Positions 11,885 through 23,434 of a stretch of 64,000 bases of DNA are shown piece by piece. Position numbers and translations under genes: made by a program. The stretch's first letter is position 1. The number at the start of each line of letters is the position of its first letter. The notes beneath the pieces are model-generated. The model made no database searches and was not told where the DNA came from. It was given only the letters and a program-made list of their open reading frames with translations. Source of the DNA: Morinoia aosen (taxonomy: Eukaryota; Arthropoda; Malacostraca; Amphipoda; Talitridae); contig CM059563.1 in assembly GCA_030386875.1 (NCBI GenBank), forward strand, positions 15,642,001-15,706,000. Reading direction: 5' to 3'.

Positions 11885-12197
11885 GCATGCAAAAGAAAAG
11901 CGTGGAAGCCTCAAAGATGCTGCGCGGAGACGAGAAAGATGAAGTCGAACATTCTCCAAGAGTAACTTCAACTGAAGGAATTCATTCTCCTATTGAGAAA
12001 AGAATTCTTACTCCCCCGTTAGACGTTGAAAGTTTGCCTGAACAAGAAATGGAATCCCAATTTTTATCCAAAAGTGCAATCGATACAAAAGAACTGGCCA
12101 GAAGCAGCGTAGATCAAACCGATTCAAGCGACGCAGAAGACGTTCCTACATCCTCGCTACAAATGACATCAGAACGCCAGAATAGCGATCTTTGGTG
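11885..12197 (+). CDS. Vsx: Vsx-A coding exon: end of CVC domain and acidic Ser-rich linker
   Basis: Acceptor GAGAGCAG|GC at 11884/11885 completes the split Gly codon and continues directly with MQKKSVEASK, matching the GMHKKSLEA tail of the vertebrate CVC domain. The phase and homology together fix this junction. The rest is a hydrophilic linker rich in Glu, Asp and Ser, with a TDSSDAEDV stretch and no recognised domain. The best donor is TTGGTG|GTGAGT, ending the exon after TG of a codon. If the donor were skipped, the frame would reach a TGA stop three bases later (Trp-Trp-stop), so a shorter isoform ending here is possible. Confidence 0.9.
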
Positions 12198-12503
12198 GTG
12201 AGTTGTCATTTAGTTAGGATTTTCCAATCCTGTCTCATGTCATCCCACGAAGCGTGCAAATAATTTGGGAAGAATAAGGTAACAAATGAATGAAACACGC
12301 GAATGACGTTTTGAATACTAAATTTTTATTGTTCCATACACTATACGTTTGTTTTAATCAGTTGTTCTGCGCAGTGCACTTTGATAATTACGCTTATAAA
12401 TCAAATTGCATTTATTTCTTACCATGAATTATAATACTTCAATGTTGTTTGCATGCGATACAACCAGGCCTTACTGATAAAAGTCTTCGTCTGATTGTTT
12501 CAG

Positions 12504-12900
12504 TCTTCGCCTTCCAAGAGAGCATTATGTGGAAAACGCAGACACAGCGACTGGAAAACGAGCGGGAGTCTCATCAGATTCAAGACATGTACCCGACCTG
12601 CCACCACCACCACCTCTGTCATCAACATCCAGACTGGTGTCTCACTTCTCAAATGCTCACGATTATTTACATCCTTCTATTTCTGATGCTTATTCTCTGG
12701 GTTGGTCTTTGCAACAAGGTTTCCAATATCAATTCCCTGAGTCGAGATCATTTTCGTTTGGGAATTTCTTACATCCACGAGCTGCCTGCATCTATCCTCC
12801 CGTCAGCAAAACGTATGAGGACGTCCCAATGTGTCTTCCGTCTACTTCAGATTTCTCTCGAGCACAATTTTCAAATCCCTTTTCCAAAGCCCGACTCTAA
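12504..12900 (+). CDS. Vsx: Vsx-A last coding exon, C-terminus and stop
   Basis: The acceptor GATTGTTTCAG precedes 12504. Its first base completes the Cys codon left open by the previous exon, and the frame then runs to TAA at 12898-12900. About 131 residues are encoded. They include a proline run (DLPPPPPLSS), then a segment rich in Ser, Phe, Tyr and His (for example SDAYSLGWSLQQGFQYQFPE), and end in NPFSKARL. I recognise no domain here; Vsx C-termini vary strongly between phyla. Two other overlapping open frames (12449-12904 and 12495-12686) are shadows. The placement rests on matching splice phase and coding-like composition rather than homology. Confidence 0.8.
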
Positions 12901-15900
12901 ATAATTTTTCACTCAGAGAAAATAAGCTGAATTTAATGTCCACAAATGAAGACATTGTATTGTTTACTTTACTGCATGTGTTCGGGGTAATAAATTGAGC
13001 AAGTAAGCGACCTTGCTGTAATGAGATAAGTTGTCGTGGTCAAAAGGCCATCTCTATTAGTATCAATTCCTGCAGGGTACTACAAGAATGTCAGCAGCTA
13101 TTTTTGAAACATTAATAGATTAATAATAATTATTGAAATAGTGAGATTATCGATAAAGCAATAGGCATCACTATCGGTTTTCATTCCGGAATTGGCAACA
13201 ACATGGAGACAAATTTTCTATACCTGGTATTTAAGTCATGTATAGTTGTCCTCGCAATATTGTATAGACATCGAATAATACCTAAACAATTTTTTCGAAG
13301 CGTATTACTCTAAGCTTTAACAATAAATGTAAGCAAGCTTTTTCAAAATTAATCCATAGTTCCCGAATAGAATTGGGCATGAAAAATTGTTCATTATCGT
13401 GTTTTATTTTAAATTTTTTATTTTGGGAACGTTAAAGAAACGAAATAAATTTTCTATTTCCCGTCTCATTCATTTCGATGAGTATAATCTGAGAACGAGG
13501 AACGACATTGTATTTATATAAATAGAATTATAAAGTATGCAAAAATAACATGCATGGAAATATGAGGTATACATGTGTGCAAGAATTTAACATGTATCTA
13601 ATGCATATATGAGCCACTCCATGATGAATAATAGCCAAACATTTTCAGCGAACAGCATTTGAGCATTTTTTAAACATTTATTCGTGAAACATAATTTTTT
13701 AACAATGTTTCGGAAAACGAAATTGTCACGAAACTTTTATAAATAAATATTTGTTAGGTTTTAAGTAGATCATTGAATATTTTGTCTCTTTCCTCCAAGC
13801 ATCGAGTGCGTGACTCTATATAGCGAAACCTCACGAAGTTCATGCTTACTCGTAATTAAGGTCGATTAAGCGACAAGAAGCTGCGGTTTTGTAAGTCAGT
13901 AACAGCAATTCAAAAGTAGAAATTCGGGGTTGTGTTCCGCAACCACTTCCAGTAGAATATAAACCAATACTTAAAATTAAACAGTTATTTACCTTGAACG
14001 ATAATTTGCTTCTTTAAAATTAATACACTCGATCTGAAAGATCAACGGCTTTTCGTATCATTTCAATCCGTTATCGCTGACCTCTGTACGCGGAGATGAA
14101 GATCATAATCATAACATTTGAAGCTGTAGATAGTCCCGGTATGCATGCAAAAAATATCAGAAAAAATCAAATTTTGAATCCGCTCCATCCGTATGTAATT
14201 CATCAGAGTGGAAGAAAAAGAAACGGACTATTTGCCAGTTAATGAAGATGCTGCAACCAATACCCGGCTTGATCACATATTTTTGTTCATTCGTTACCAC
14301 TTAAAGGCTTTGTTCAGGCTTAAAGAGTTTAGATAATTCCATCGTCAAGCGATAATCAGTTCATATTTCTATCTATCGTGGAACAACCAATGAAAAAATT
14401 TCAAAATAACTTTACTAGTATTCAATTCAAATCAAAATTAGATTGTAGCCAAAAGTTCATATTAACCAAACACTAACAACTACGATAGTAAAGCATAGCT
14501 ATGTGGTTTGCTCTATAAAAAGTCCAAGATACCATATAATTAAGCAAAATTCAATGTTTGCTTTTCCTACAAATCAATACAGTTTTTAAATTATCTTAGC
14601 CATTCTTTAAAAGTATTATCCAAAATGGACTGGAAAATAGGTTTCATTATTGTCTAAGAAGCCAAAAAATAAACTTCACCGTCAACATCCAGTTAATACA
14701 CAGCTCAAATGTTCTGCAAATCAAACGGCACTCAAATAAAGTGGCGATGATGAATGCGCAAAATGTACGCGCTGTGCGAGGTTCAATATTGTCGAGCAAG
14801 TACAATAAAGAAAAAGAGCAAGTCCTGAAACCTGACAATGACGAGCCTGCCGTGACGGAGGCGCTGACTGACAGACTCATCTCTCATCTGTCCAAAACAG
14901 GTGAATTTTGCGGACAAATTTGCCTCCGATGGGAATCTCGTTTTCGCGCATCTAGTATTCCCTCCTCATTCCTGAAAATTCCCATTGTGCGTAAATAACG
15001 GCCGGTGCATTGACGTCGAGTGCATATTATTTTGGACAGGTCATGAAATGCTCTCGAACTCGACACCGTGTGCCTCTCGAGAAGACAATCGGGTGGCGGT
15101 AACCCAACACAGCGGAGGGAAATTCTGCAAATTGGAGTAGTTCTTTTATTTGATCACTTAGGTGATTGTGTTAGAAGAGGTCAATATAGCCTCACAATGG
15201 TGACAAGGAATGTGTTTACCGAGATCTCCTCGCTGATGTCGATCTTAAAGAGAACAAGGGATGGTGAGCGTGCGTGCGGGGTGACGCCAGGGCTTTGTGT
15301 CTGCTCGAGCAGGGGTGGATGGATGATGTACAGTTCATCCTCGAGTCAGACATCATCTTTTGCCGGCCTCGATGTTTACGGATAGAAATTAGTCCCATTA
15401 TACAACTGACGCAATACTCGATTCAAGATGTGAGTAACATGGAACTACTTGTGCTAATTTCCTCTTTATAGGAAAATTACTCCCAAATGTTCAACTAATA
15501 CGATGCTTGATCCAGAATTAAAAAAAAAATTGTAGCAACTAGGACTAACTTTTATTTGTTTAGGTTGCGGCTCCCGGAAGATGATGTCGCATTATTCGAC
15601 GATTAACTGTACTTTAAGCTCAACAAGTGATATGACAGAACTATTGCTGTCCTCCGTGACATTTACAAATGATACCAAAATCTTTCGAGAGGTCTCACGC
15701 TGAAGCACGTGATATCCCTGTACTAACACAATCCTATGGTTTTTATCCTGATTAAAATATATTCTGCACCTTCTTTTTCTAATGGAATGAAAAGAACTCG
15801 AACTAGACTTATTTGAAATTAGTTCAAATGCCTCTCGCTGCTGAACATAAGGAAGATGGGTTAAACAATATCAGTAAATTTTAGAATAATGAACGAATTA

Positions 15901-16172
15901 ATCAGGTGTAGGACAGTCACATGAGCAGACAGATTAGTTACGTCATATATGAAGTAAAGTTAAAGTAACTTTTTTTAATAAAAATTAGATAGCTAAGTGA
16001 CATAAATATGTTGCACCTTCTACCACTTAATTAGTTATTCAATATTCTTCGTCTGAAATAACTAGCAAAGTTTTCATTTTACGCACACGTATTTTATTGA
16101 ATTATCAAACTCATACTTTGTGCGATTGAGCTTCTATAGCTCAACCACAAGTGGTAGCGAGATTTACATGAT
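12901..16172. other. Vsx-A 3' flank, no gene recognised
   Basis: After the stop codon the DNA is AT-rich and has no recognisable gene. The stretch 14730-15440 is less AT-rich and carries several moderate open frames on both strands: 14741-14998 with a hydrophilic N-terminal part ending near a GTGAAT donor-like site, 15068-15385, and 15274-15471. None matches a family I know. They could be exons of an unrelated gene or a non-coding transcript, or chance. Confidence 0.4.
12989..12994 (+). promoter_or_regulatory. Candidate polyadenylation signal of Vsx-A
   Basis: AATAAA lies about 90 bp after the Vsx-A stop codon. Another AATAAA follows near 13321. The nearer one would give a short 3' UTR. Confidence 0.45.
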
Positions 16173-16184
16173 CGAATAGTTGGT
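16173..16184. repeat. Target-site duplication, left copy
   Basis: CGAATAGTTGGT occurs here and again in the same orientation at 18015-18026, flanking the Penelope-like element exactly. Confidence 0.8.
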
Positions 16185-16394
16185 TATAAATAAAAGAGCA
16201 AAGAAAGTCGCTTTTAAATTCAACATTCTTATTATTACAGTCTAATACTAAAAGAAGAACGTTTCGACCTGTTAGGTCATTTTCAGCTTCTGTCGATAGA
16301 AAATCACAAAATCCAATAAAATTTCAAGTAAAATTGCAGACAATGAGGAAAAATGAAAATAAAAAACATCATACTAAAAAACAACAAATACAAC

Positions 16395-16829
16395 CTAAAA
16401 TAGCTGAAGGGGGAATGCAGACGGACTATCATTCAAAACCGTTTTTTCAGTTAAAATATACAAAGATTCTAAAATACGAAGTTTAATAATACCAGATGTG
16501 GATGCAATTATTTTAAAATCGTTTAAGCGCACTGAAAGATCGCATTTCTCTGCATGAGAACGGATGGCAGAATGAGATGGCGTAGAGAGAAGGAGGCCTG
16601 TTCTAAAACACCTACCAGCATGCTCAGCAACGCGAATACTAAGGGCCCGTTTTGTTGAGCCCACGTACTCAGACGCGCAACGTGCGCAACAATATTTGTA
16701 GATAACAGATGAGAGCATGCCTTTGGGAGTTTTATCCTTATAATTGAAATATGACCCTATTTCGAGCGTATTGACCTGTATAATTTTGAAATCTATATGC
16801 ATGAAATGTTTAAATAATAGTAAATGCAT
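16395..16829 (-). pseudogene. GIY-YIG endonuclease fragment of Penelope-like element (inverted copy)
   Basis: 144 codons read on the minus strand. The visible GIY-YIG features are VIYKYCCARC with a Cys-x-x-Cys pair, then EYVGSTKRALSIRVAEH with the YVG motif and the conserved Arg, then a His/Cys segment (AIRSHAEKC) and ILESL with the catalytic Glu. It is the same protein end as the + strand copy at 17224-17763, with a few substitutions and a slightly different end (LQLF instead of LQLV). The reverse transcriptase part is missing, so this is a fragment. Confidence 0.85.
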
Positions 16830-16831
16830 TT

Positions 16832-17161
16832 TATAGGAGGTACGTTGACGATACGTTTTTACTGTTTAAGAGCAGTTCTCATTGCAATCTTTTTTTAGAC
16901 TACATGAATGCCCAACACCCTAATATAAAATTTACCATGGAGACTGAAGTAAATGGTAGTCTTCCATTTCTGGATGCCCTTATTACTCGCAACAATGGCA
17001 GATTTCACAGTTCAGTCTTTCGTAAACCTACTTTCACATGGCTTGGGATCAGTTTTTTTAGTTTTTGCACTTTCAGATTCAAAATGAACAGCATCAAGAC
17101 TTTACTTTCCAGGGCATATGTTCATCATTTTCCTCTCTTCATAAAGAATTTGATATTTTGA
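16832..17161 (+). pseudogene. Penelope-like reverse transcriptase fragment
   Basis: The frame is open from the inverted-repeat junction. It reads RRYVDDTFLLF (YVDD catalytic box at 16841-16852), then NAQHPNIKFTME, LPFLDALI, a SVFRKPTFT segment and FRFKMNSIKTLL, all in the order typical of the C-terminal half of Penelope reverse transcriptase. The fingers and upper palm are missing because the element starts here. The frame ends in TGA at about 17161, after a probable frameshift near 17130. Confidence 0.85.
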
Positions 17162-17223
17162 AATGTTTTTTTAGATGCAACGGTTTTCCCTGCTAACTCA
17201 TTGATTCAGCTATTAAAAATTTC

Positions 17224-17763
17224 TTGAATAATAAATTTTACAGCAAGATAAATTCATGCTTAGCCAATAAAAAGCCGTTTTACCTGACATTACCGTATTT
17301 TGGGTACAAATCGGAAAAACTGAAAAAGGAATTGCATTTACTATTATCTAAACATTTCATGCATATATTTCAAAATTATATTGGTCAATACGTTCAAATA
17401 GGGTCATATTTCAATTATAAGGATAAAACTCGCGAAGACATGCTCTCATCTGTTATCTACAAATATTGTTGCGCACGTTGCGCGTCTGAGTACGTGGGCT
17501 CAACAAAACGGGCCCTTAGTATTCGCGTTGCTGAGCATGCTGGTAGGTGTTTTAGAACAGGCCTCCTTCTCTCTACGCCATCTCATTCTGCCATCCGTTC
17601 TCATGCAGAGAAATGCGATCTTTCAGTGCGCTTAAACGATTTTAAAATAATTGCATCCACATCTGGTATTATTAAACTTCGTATTTTAGAATCTTTGTAT
17701 ATTTTAACTGAAAAAACGGTTTTGAATGATAGTCAGTCTGCATTCCCCCTTCAGCTAGTTTAG
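17224..17763 (+). pseudogene. Penelope-like element C-terminus with GIY-YIG endonuclease
   Basis: 179 codons without an internal stop, in a different frame from the upstream reverse transcriptase fragment. The first 50 residues (for example PFYLTLPYFGYKSEKL) are the connector between the reverse transcriptase and the endonuclease. The GIY-YIG domain follows: VIYKYCCARC, YVGSTKRALSIRVAEH, AIRSHAEKC, then ILESL with the catalytic Glu. In an intact element it nicks target DNA for insertion. The domain looks intact here, but the upstream protein is truncated and frameshifted. Confidence 0.85.
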
Positions 17764-18014
17764 GTTGTATTTGTTGTTTTTTAGTATGATGTTTTTTATT
17801 TTCATTTTTCCTCATTGTCTGCAATTTTACTTGAAATTTTATTGGATTTTGTGATTTTCTACCGACAGAAGCTGAAAATGACCTAACAGGTCGAAACGTT
17901 CTTCTTTTAGTATTAGACTGTAATAATAAGAATGTTGAATTTAAAAGCGACTTTCTTTGCTCTTATATTTATAATTAGGATTTGCAAGACGCAAAACATA
18001 AATATTTATTCATA

Positions 18015-18026
18015 CGAATAGTTGGT
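18015..18026. repeat. Target-site duplication, right copy
   Basis: Second direct copy of CGAATAGTTGGT, directly after the 3' tail of the element. Confidence 0.8.
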
Positions 18027-18310
18027 GCTACAATTACTGCTAAAATGCTAATCTTCTTACACTGTTACCAAGATTTATTATCGCCCTAGGCAGAAAAAAT
18101 TACTTTCTATAACCTTGCAGATGAAACGAAAAAATTCTCATACTAGAAATGAAAGTACCTCAAAATTACCCACAAATTCTTACAATTCTTACTGAATAGT
18201 AAACAGATCGCCCAAAACCTTTCTTCCTTCACTTCCATTCAAAAACTACTCAGTGTATCGGTTTCTTCTGACCTGCGTTGCAGTGGTAAAAACATGCAAG
18301 CCAGAATAGC

Positions 18311-18482
18311 CTTCAATACCTCGACAGTATAATTTATGCAATCCAGCCTTGCATTCAATACCTCGACAATATTTATTCATACAACCCAGCCTAGCCTTCA
18401 ATACCTCGACAATATTAATTTATGCAACCCAGCGTAGCCTTCAATGCCTGGACAATATTAATTTATAAAACCCAGCATAGCC
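18311..18482. repeat. 42-43-bp tandem repeat, 4 copies
   Basis: Copies start at 18311, 18353, 18396 and 18439 with 'cttcaatacctcgacaatat' and end with 'tatgcaacccagcctag' or variants. No open frame of note. Confidence 0.85.
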
Positions 18483-18744
18483 TTGACCGCGTGTATCGAA
18501 GACAGTAAAGTAACATCCTACACAACGATCCCAGTTCACCTCGATGGCACAAAATAAAATGCGAGCAGCCAAGCCGCCACCAGAGGCGCAGGCGGCAGCA
18601 CACGCGCCGCGTATACTCGCGCTCACCGTCAAAAGACCAGCAAATTCAAGAGTCACTCTCGCCTGATAATTTTTGTGCCGAGCTCGTGGAGAGGCCCTCG
18701 ATCGTGCGCCGCAGCGACTCTGTGGTTCAGGCTCTCAAGAGGTA

Positions 18745-18978
18745 GATGGTAGAGCGGCATCTACCGCAGCTGTAATTGCGGGCGCACCATACGAGCTGAG
18801 AAATAGAAGGTAGAGCAGCATCTACTGCGGCTGTAATTGCGGGTACACCATTTGAGCTGAGAAATAGGAGGTAGAGCCACAACTGTAACTGCGGGCGCAC
18901 CATACGAGCTGAGAGGTAGAAGCTAGAGCAGTATCTACCGCAGCTGAAATTGCAGAGGTGCATAGGAGTGGAGAATAG
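18745..18978. repeat. 61-bp tandem repeat, 4 copies, one shortened
   Basis: 'agagcagcatctaccgcagc' recurs at about 18751, 18812, 18873 and 18925. Each copy is followed by 'tgtaattgcgggcgcaccat' and 'acgagctgagaaatagaa' variants. The third copy has lost part of the unit. The minus-strand open frame 18727-19008 is explained by the repeat. Confidence 0.8.
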
Positions 18979-19227
18979 AACATTTACCGCAGTTGTAATG
19001 AAGTGCATACAAGTGAAAAACTCGAGACTGACTCAAGTTTTTACATTAGAAGAGTTCTTCAGTGAGAGTTTTTAGTACTGTAGTAGACGTCATTCCATTT
19101 TAAGAACGTCGTGGGACATTTTTTGCAAGTGGTACCAATTAAGGGCCGAGTGCACTCAAAACAATAGCACATGACCATGCGATGGCCGATCTACATCACC
19201 TTACTGATGCTGCATCTGCACAGCACT

Positions 19228-19440
19228 AATTATTATCTGCACTACTCATATTAGCATATGCACTGCCCTTATTAGCATTTACACTACTCATATTCGCATT
19301 TGCACTGCCCTTATTAGCATTTGCACTACTCATATTCGCATCTGCACTGCACTTTTTAGCATTTACACTCCTCTTGTTAGCCTCTGCATTACGTTCATTA
19401 GCATTCACTGTACATTTATCAGCGTTTGCACTGCATTTCT
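19228..19440. repeat. 18/36-bp tandem repeat
   Basis: 'cactgcccttattagcattt' alternates with 'cactactcatattcgcattt', giving an 18-bp basic and 36-bp composite period. The minus strand shows a six-residue motif (NANKGS / NANMSS) because 18 is a multiple of 3. The open frame at 19226-19408 is not credited as a gene. Confidence 0.85.
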
Positions 19441-21259
19441 TATTCCGAAAGACTTCCGTATTAAACCCACATTTTTCAAAGGGTCACAAGACTATGACGA
19501 ATAAGGTAACATTTATGTTTCAAAGTACCTTGTTTACGTAAGAGAATTTGTAATCTTTTTATATAGGCGGTCATCAGTATCGTTTAAACATTATTCGGTA
19601 GTAAATATTACATTTCTCCTTTCCTCAGTAACAGTTTCCTGTCAGAAACGTATTGGAAGAAGACAATTTTGCTTCCTGCTTGAATGCATTCACTACAGTA
19701 ACTCTCATTCAAATAATAATCGAAAGCTAAACCAATCGACAAGTTAATTGAAAAAAACGCGTACAATATGAGCCCAAAATGAAGTCGAGTCGACCCTAGA
19801 GTTATGCGACATCATCTTAGGCGAACCGCAATTTATGCGGATAAGTGTTACACTATTACAACCAGCTGTTCCCGTAACTCCAATCGAGCGCTGTACTAGC
19901 TGAATTAATGGGACTAAGTTTCAAACGTAAAAGTTGGGATTCATATACGATGATGTCGTGTACCCCGAGGACCAACTAAATTTCTGTTTTAAATTGTAAA
20001 CAACAGTTAATTCCATATGATTCAACATGGGATACGACTCCTGAACGATGAGCTCTAAATACGGATACGCTGAGATGAAAATTTCAAGAACTCTACCGGA
20101 ATATTCTTCTAAATATTTAGCGCGCATCAGCGGCTGATCGAGGAGCGTACCAGTCCTCAGCTTTTAGTACGCAGCCTCACAACGTAAAGAAATACATTAG
20201 CTTTATATCACTCGAGCTCCGTTACAGCGGCAATAAAAGTATCGGACGAAAATTGTTTGTCGTTATGGTAATACAATTATACAATTCAATGTGTCAGTCA
20301 GTTGCACATGCGGCAGCAATGATAAGTTCATTTATTCTGTGGCAAAAAGAAAACATACAGAAATAACGGGTCAGATCACATGCAGAGATAACTGGGGCCA
20401 GATGACACGAAGATCTAAATGCGATCAGCAGTCCAATCAGAAATATATAAACATTAAAACCGTTTCTAAGGGTCAGAAAAGGAATTACTTGGTGGTTAGT
20501 CTCAATTCAATCTCGATTCTATGAAAATCGTCTGGTCCAAACTCAACAATAACCATCAAAATTAGATCCTTCGTGCTGAACCGTGAACAACGAGATAACG
20601 TGCCTGCTCCTCACAAGAGAACATAAACAATTAGTTTGTAATTTGACTTCATCCAAGTTTTCAGGATTTTTAGTTGAAGTAACTTGGAATTTCAAAAAAA
20701 TATATAATTATGAACTGCAGTAGGGAAAAAATATAGTTTCCGCAATTTGTTAGGAACATCATCTTCAGATTATCAAGTTCACCCTTGGCAACACTCAAAA
20801 AATAAACAGGGTTATCAACGAATTTATGGTATTCCTATAGATGCATAGATATTGGAGCACATTTTGCGCTAAATAAGCAGTAAATTTCACTACGCCTAAG
20901 TTAGTTATTGAAGGTGCCGAGCGGGACTTTTTATGGTACTGCATATACCCAAAAAAAAACACAATATTGTTTCTGCATTATGTTACTCAGAGCTTTAATT
21001 GTTCATCAATGAACTCTGCAAATCTATGCCTTTCAAAACGCTCATTCACGATTTCTAAACATTTGAGGCGTGAAACATTCGCAGAAAGACTGAAGTCGTG
21101 GCTAAGTTCATGAATTATTTTCCTGAATAATTCGCAAACCTCTCCTTATTCAGATTCGAGCTTTCCACCATAGCAAATGAAAGACTGAAGAAAAACAACG
21201 GCGAATGTAAATACTTATATAATAACACATATATACGTATGATGCGTAATGAATGATGG
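19441..21259. other. Intergenic stretch, nothing recognised
   Basis: AT-rich DNA with only short open frames (19921-20127 minus, 20291-20524 plus). No protein family, RNA gene or repeat could be recognised. Confidence 0.4.
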
Positions 21260-21760
21260 AAGCTATGGTCCCTTTGGAGATAAAAATTCATCCAAAGAGA
21301 AATATGCGTGCGGAAAAAAAAATAAAATTTTAAAAGCAAAACTATTCTTGCAGTTAAAAATTTGTCCAACAACACAAAATATTTCGCCATACTAAAAATT
21401 CTCCCAATGAAATTGATACGGCGCGTCAAAAAATTATCCTAAAAATTCGTCCCGGAATAAAAATTTGTCTAATGACAAAAATTGCTCCAGTGACAAAGGT
21501 TGGTCTAGCGACAAAAATTATCAAGTCATAAAATTATACTTATCACTTAAATTCGAAGACATAAATTTCTCGTTGACAAAAATTACTTAATAAGCGACAA
21601 AGATTGGTCATGTGACAAAAAAGTCACAAACTTACACTTATGATAAAAAATCGTCAAGTGACAAAATTACACTCGTGACAAAAATTCTTCAAGTCACAAA
21701 CTTCCTCTAGTGACAAAAAATTCGAGCGACTGAGATTAGTCCAGTGACGAGGATGACCGG
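21260..21760. repeat. Degenerate tandem repeat, unit about 24-26 bp
   Basis: Variants of 'gtgacaaaaattc.tc.a' recur more than a dozen times ('gtgacaaaggttggtctagc', 'gtgacaaaattacactc', 'gtgacaaaaattcttcaagt'). The left third is more diverged. Confidence 0.7.
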
Positions 21761-21961
21761 GTGTCGAGAGGAGCAATTTGGTGAGCAAACAGCTGAAGTG
21801 TCCAGCTCTCCGTTCTGCGGCCACCGCCTCGAGCACCTAATGGAGGCTGCGACTGCCCCGCCGAGTGATTAATGTCCTCTTGCACTTGAAATATCCAGTC
21901 TGAATATTTTTAGTTCAGTATGAGCATTATAGAATTTAGGAAATCAATTCCGAGTATCAAG

Positions 21962-22406
21962 GTATCAAAAAATGTATTTGGTGTATAAAGGATTAACATA
22001 AACTACCATTTGGTGTACAATAACCTAAATGAATTATTTTTTGAAATAATGTCCTCTATGTGGTCTCCATTCCAAAGCCCACATTCATCACGGCGGCCGT
22101 GGAAAGTGTTCATGACATTGTTCAAGACATATGCCATGGGGGGCTCCTTAAAACGAAGGTGTATTAGTTAAATCGTCCCGAGAGCATTCCAGCCTAGAAA
22201 CAGCGAATTCGAGATGAGATTGCTGCAATTCCACTAAACACGTCAAGAGATTTCATGAACAATTTTCACGGCCGCATTGATGAATATGTGCGTCGGAATG
22301 GAGGCCACCTATGAGGGCATTATTTTCAAAAAATAATTCGTTTCGGTTATTGTGCACCAAATGGTTGTTTATGTTAATCATTTATGTACCAAATAATTTT
22401 TTATAC
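21962..22406. mobile_element. Inverted pair of Tc1/mariner-type transposase ends
   Basis: The two sides are imperfect reverse complements (about 21962-22125 and 22240-22406). The outer part is an inverted repeat with 'accatttggtgtacaataac' inside it. Inside the right arm the + strand reads RIRDEIAAIPLN, then NNFHGRIDEYVRRNGGHL, the characteristic C-terminus of Tc1/mariner-superfamily (DDE_3) transposases. The left arm encodes a diverged version on the minus strand (NTFHGRRDECG..NGDHIED). Stop codons interrupt both. It looks like two 3' ends joined head to head, a dead fold-back derivative. Confidence 0.75.
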
Positions 22407-23434
22407 TTTTTTTCATTTTTTTAAGAACTTTAAAATTTACCATTTCACTGACGCACCCTGTATTATTTTTGCTGAAAAGAAGAAAAGGAAAGTTGAAGAA
22501 GAGCTAAGTTGCTTGACATTGTAAAAATGAAGCAGTCTCAAAACGAGAAGTCGCCGGTGTAACCGTTTATTGGCGAGTTTATTTACCTAGAGATGATAAT
22601 CGCTCATAGCTTTATCGAGTAACAATAAATTGAAGCTGAATTTTTTGCGTTAGGAAACGAAAAATAATTTTTTTCCATCATGACGTCAAAATGGGTCAAT
22701 ATACGCATACGGTAGATGTGTGAGGGACGTTCACCCTAGTAAAGTGATGGCTAAAAAACTTCTCGCACCTAAATCCGCTTGAACTGTTAGCTTTAAGATT
22801 AGATAGGATAGGTTAGTTTAACAATAAGCTTCCTTAACCACTACAATGGTATTCTACTGAGATGAAGGAAGAAGGCTCATTCAATGGGGAGGGAAGGGTA
22901 AGATTTAAGACATAATTGAGGACTGTTGGAATATTTTGGACACAAACCGATTGACATAAACACTCACATTTTCGTCTCCGAGAAGAAAGCGTAATTCATT
23001 CATCTTGTGCAAGTGGGAGGCGCCAAGCTGCTGGTGCAGTGCAGTGGTGCAAGACGTGCACCCCTTTATCGAACACTGAGGAAAACATTTGAAACCTCCA
23101 GCCTCGTAATGTACTGCGAAGATTTTTTAATTTAAGCAAATAAGCTTCGATGATTGAGTGATTAAATTTCTACACGTCTCTAAGTGATTGTCTACCAAAC
23201 CATACAGTGCAGGAAATCCTAAAAAACTCCATAGACTTTCCGCGCAATACATTAACGTGACCATTCACGATGTACTTAAGATGAGAGTGGGAAGGCGAGG
23301 GAGGGAGGAGAGAGACGCGCTGTGCATGAGGAAGTAAACAAAATTTTAATTATTAATGCTGTATAAGTTAGTTCAAAACCCCCTTATCCACTTAGATGGT
23401 GGTCTCAAGAGAAAGAAGATAATGGACCATTTAG
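22407..23434. other. Intergenic stretch, nothing recognised
   Basis: No gene, RNA gene or repeat seen. Composition becomes more balanced around 22970-23120 and 23280-23320, without a coherent open frame. Confidence 0.4.

Larger units (their letters stand above)
16185..18014 (+). mobile_element. Penelope-like retroelement, 5'-truncated, with an inverted 3'-end copy
   Basis: The sense part (about 16832-18014) carries the end of a Penelope-type reverse transcriptase with its YVDD box, the C-terminal GIY-YIG endonuclease and the 3' tail. The left part (16186-16828) is the reverse complement of 17333-17975, covering the GIY-YIG end and the 3' tail. The whole is flanked by CGAATAGTTGGT on both sides (16173-16184 and 18015-18026), a 12-bp target-site duplication. 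Inverted partial copies and target duplications of roughly this size are typical of Penelope-like elements. A frameshift near 17130 and the 5' truncation make it inactive. The close match of the two arms suggests a fairly recent insertion. Confidence 0.9.
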
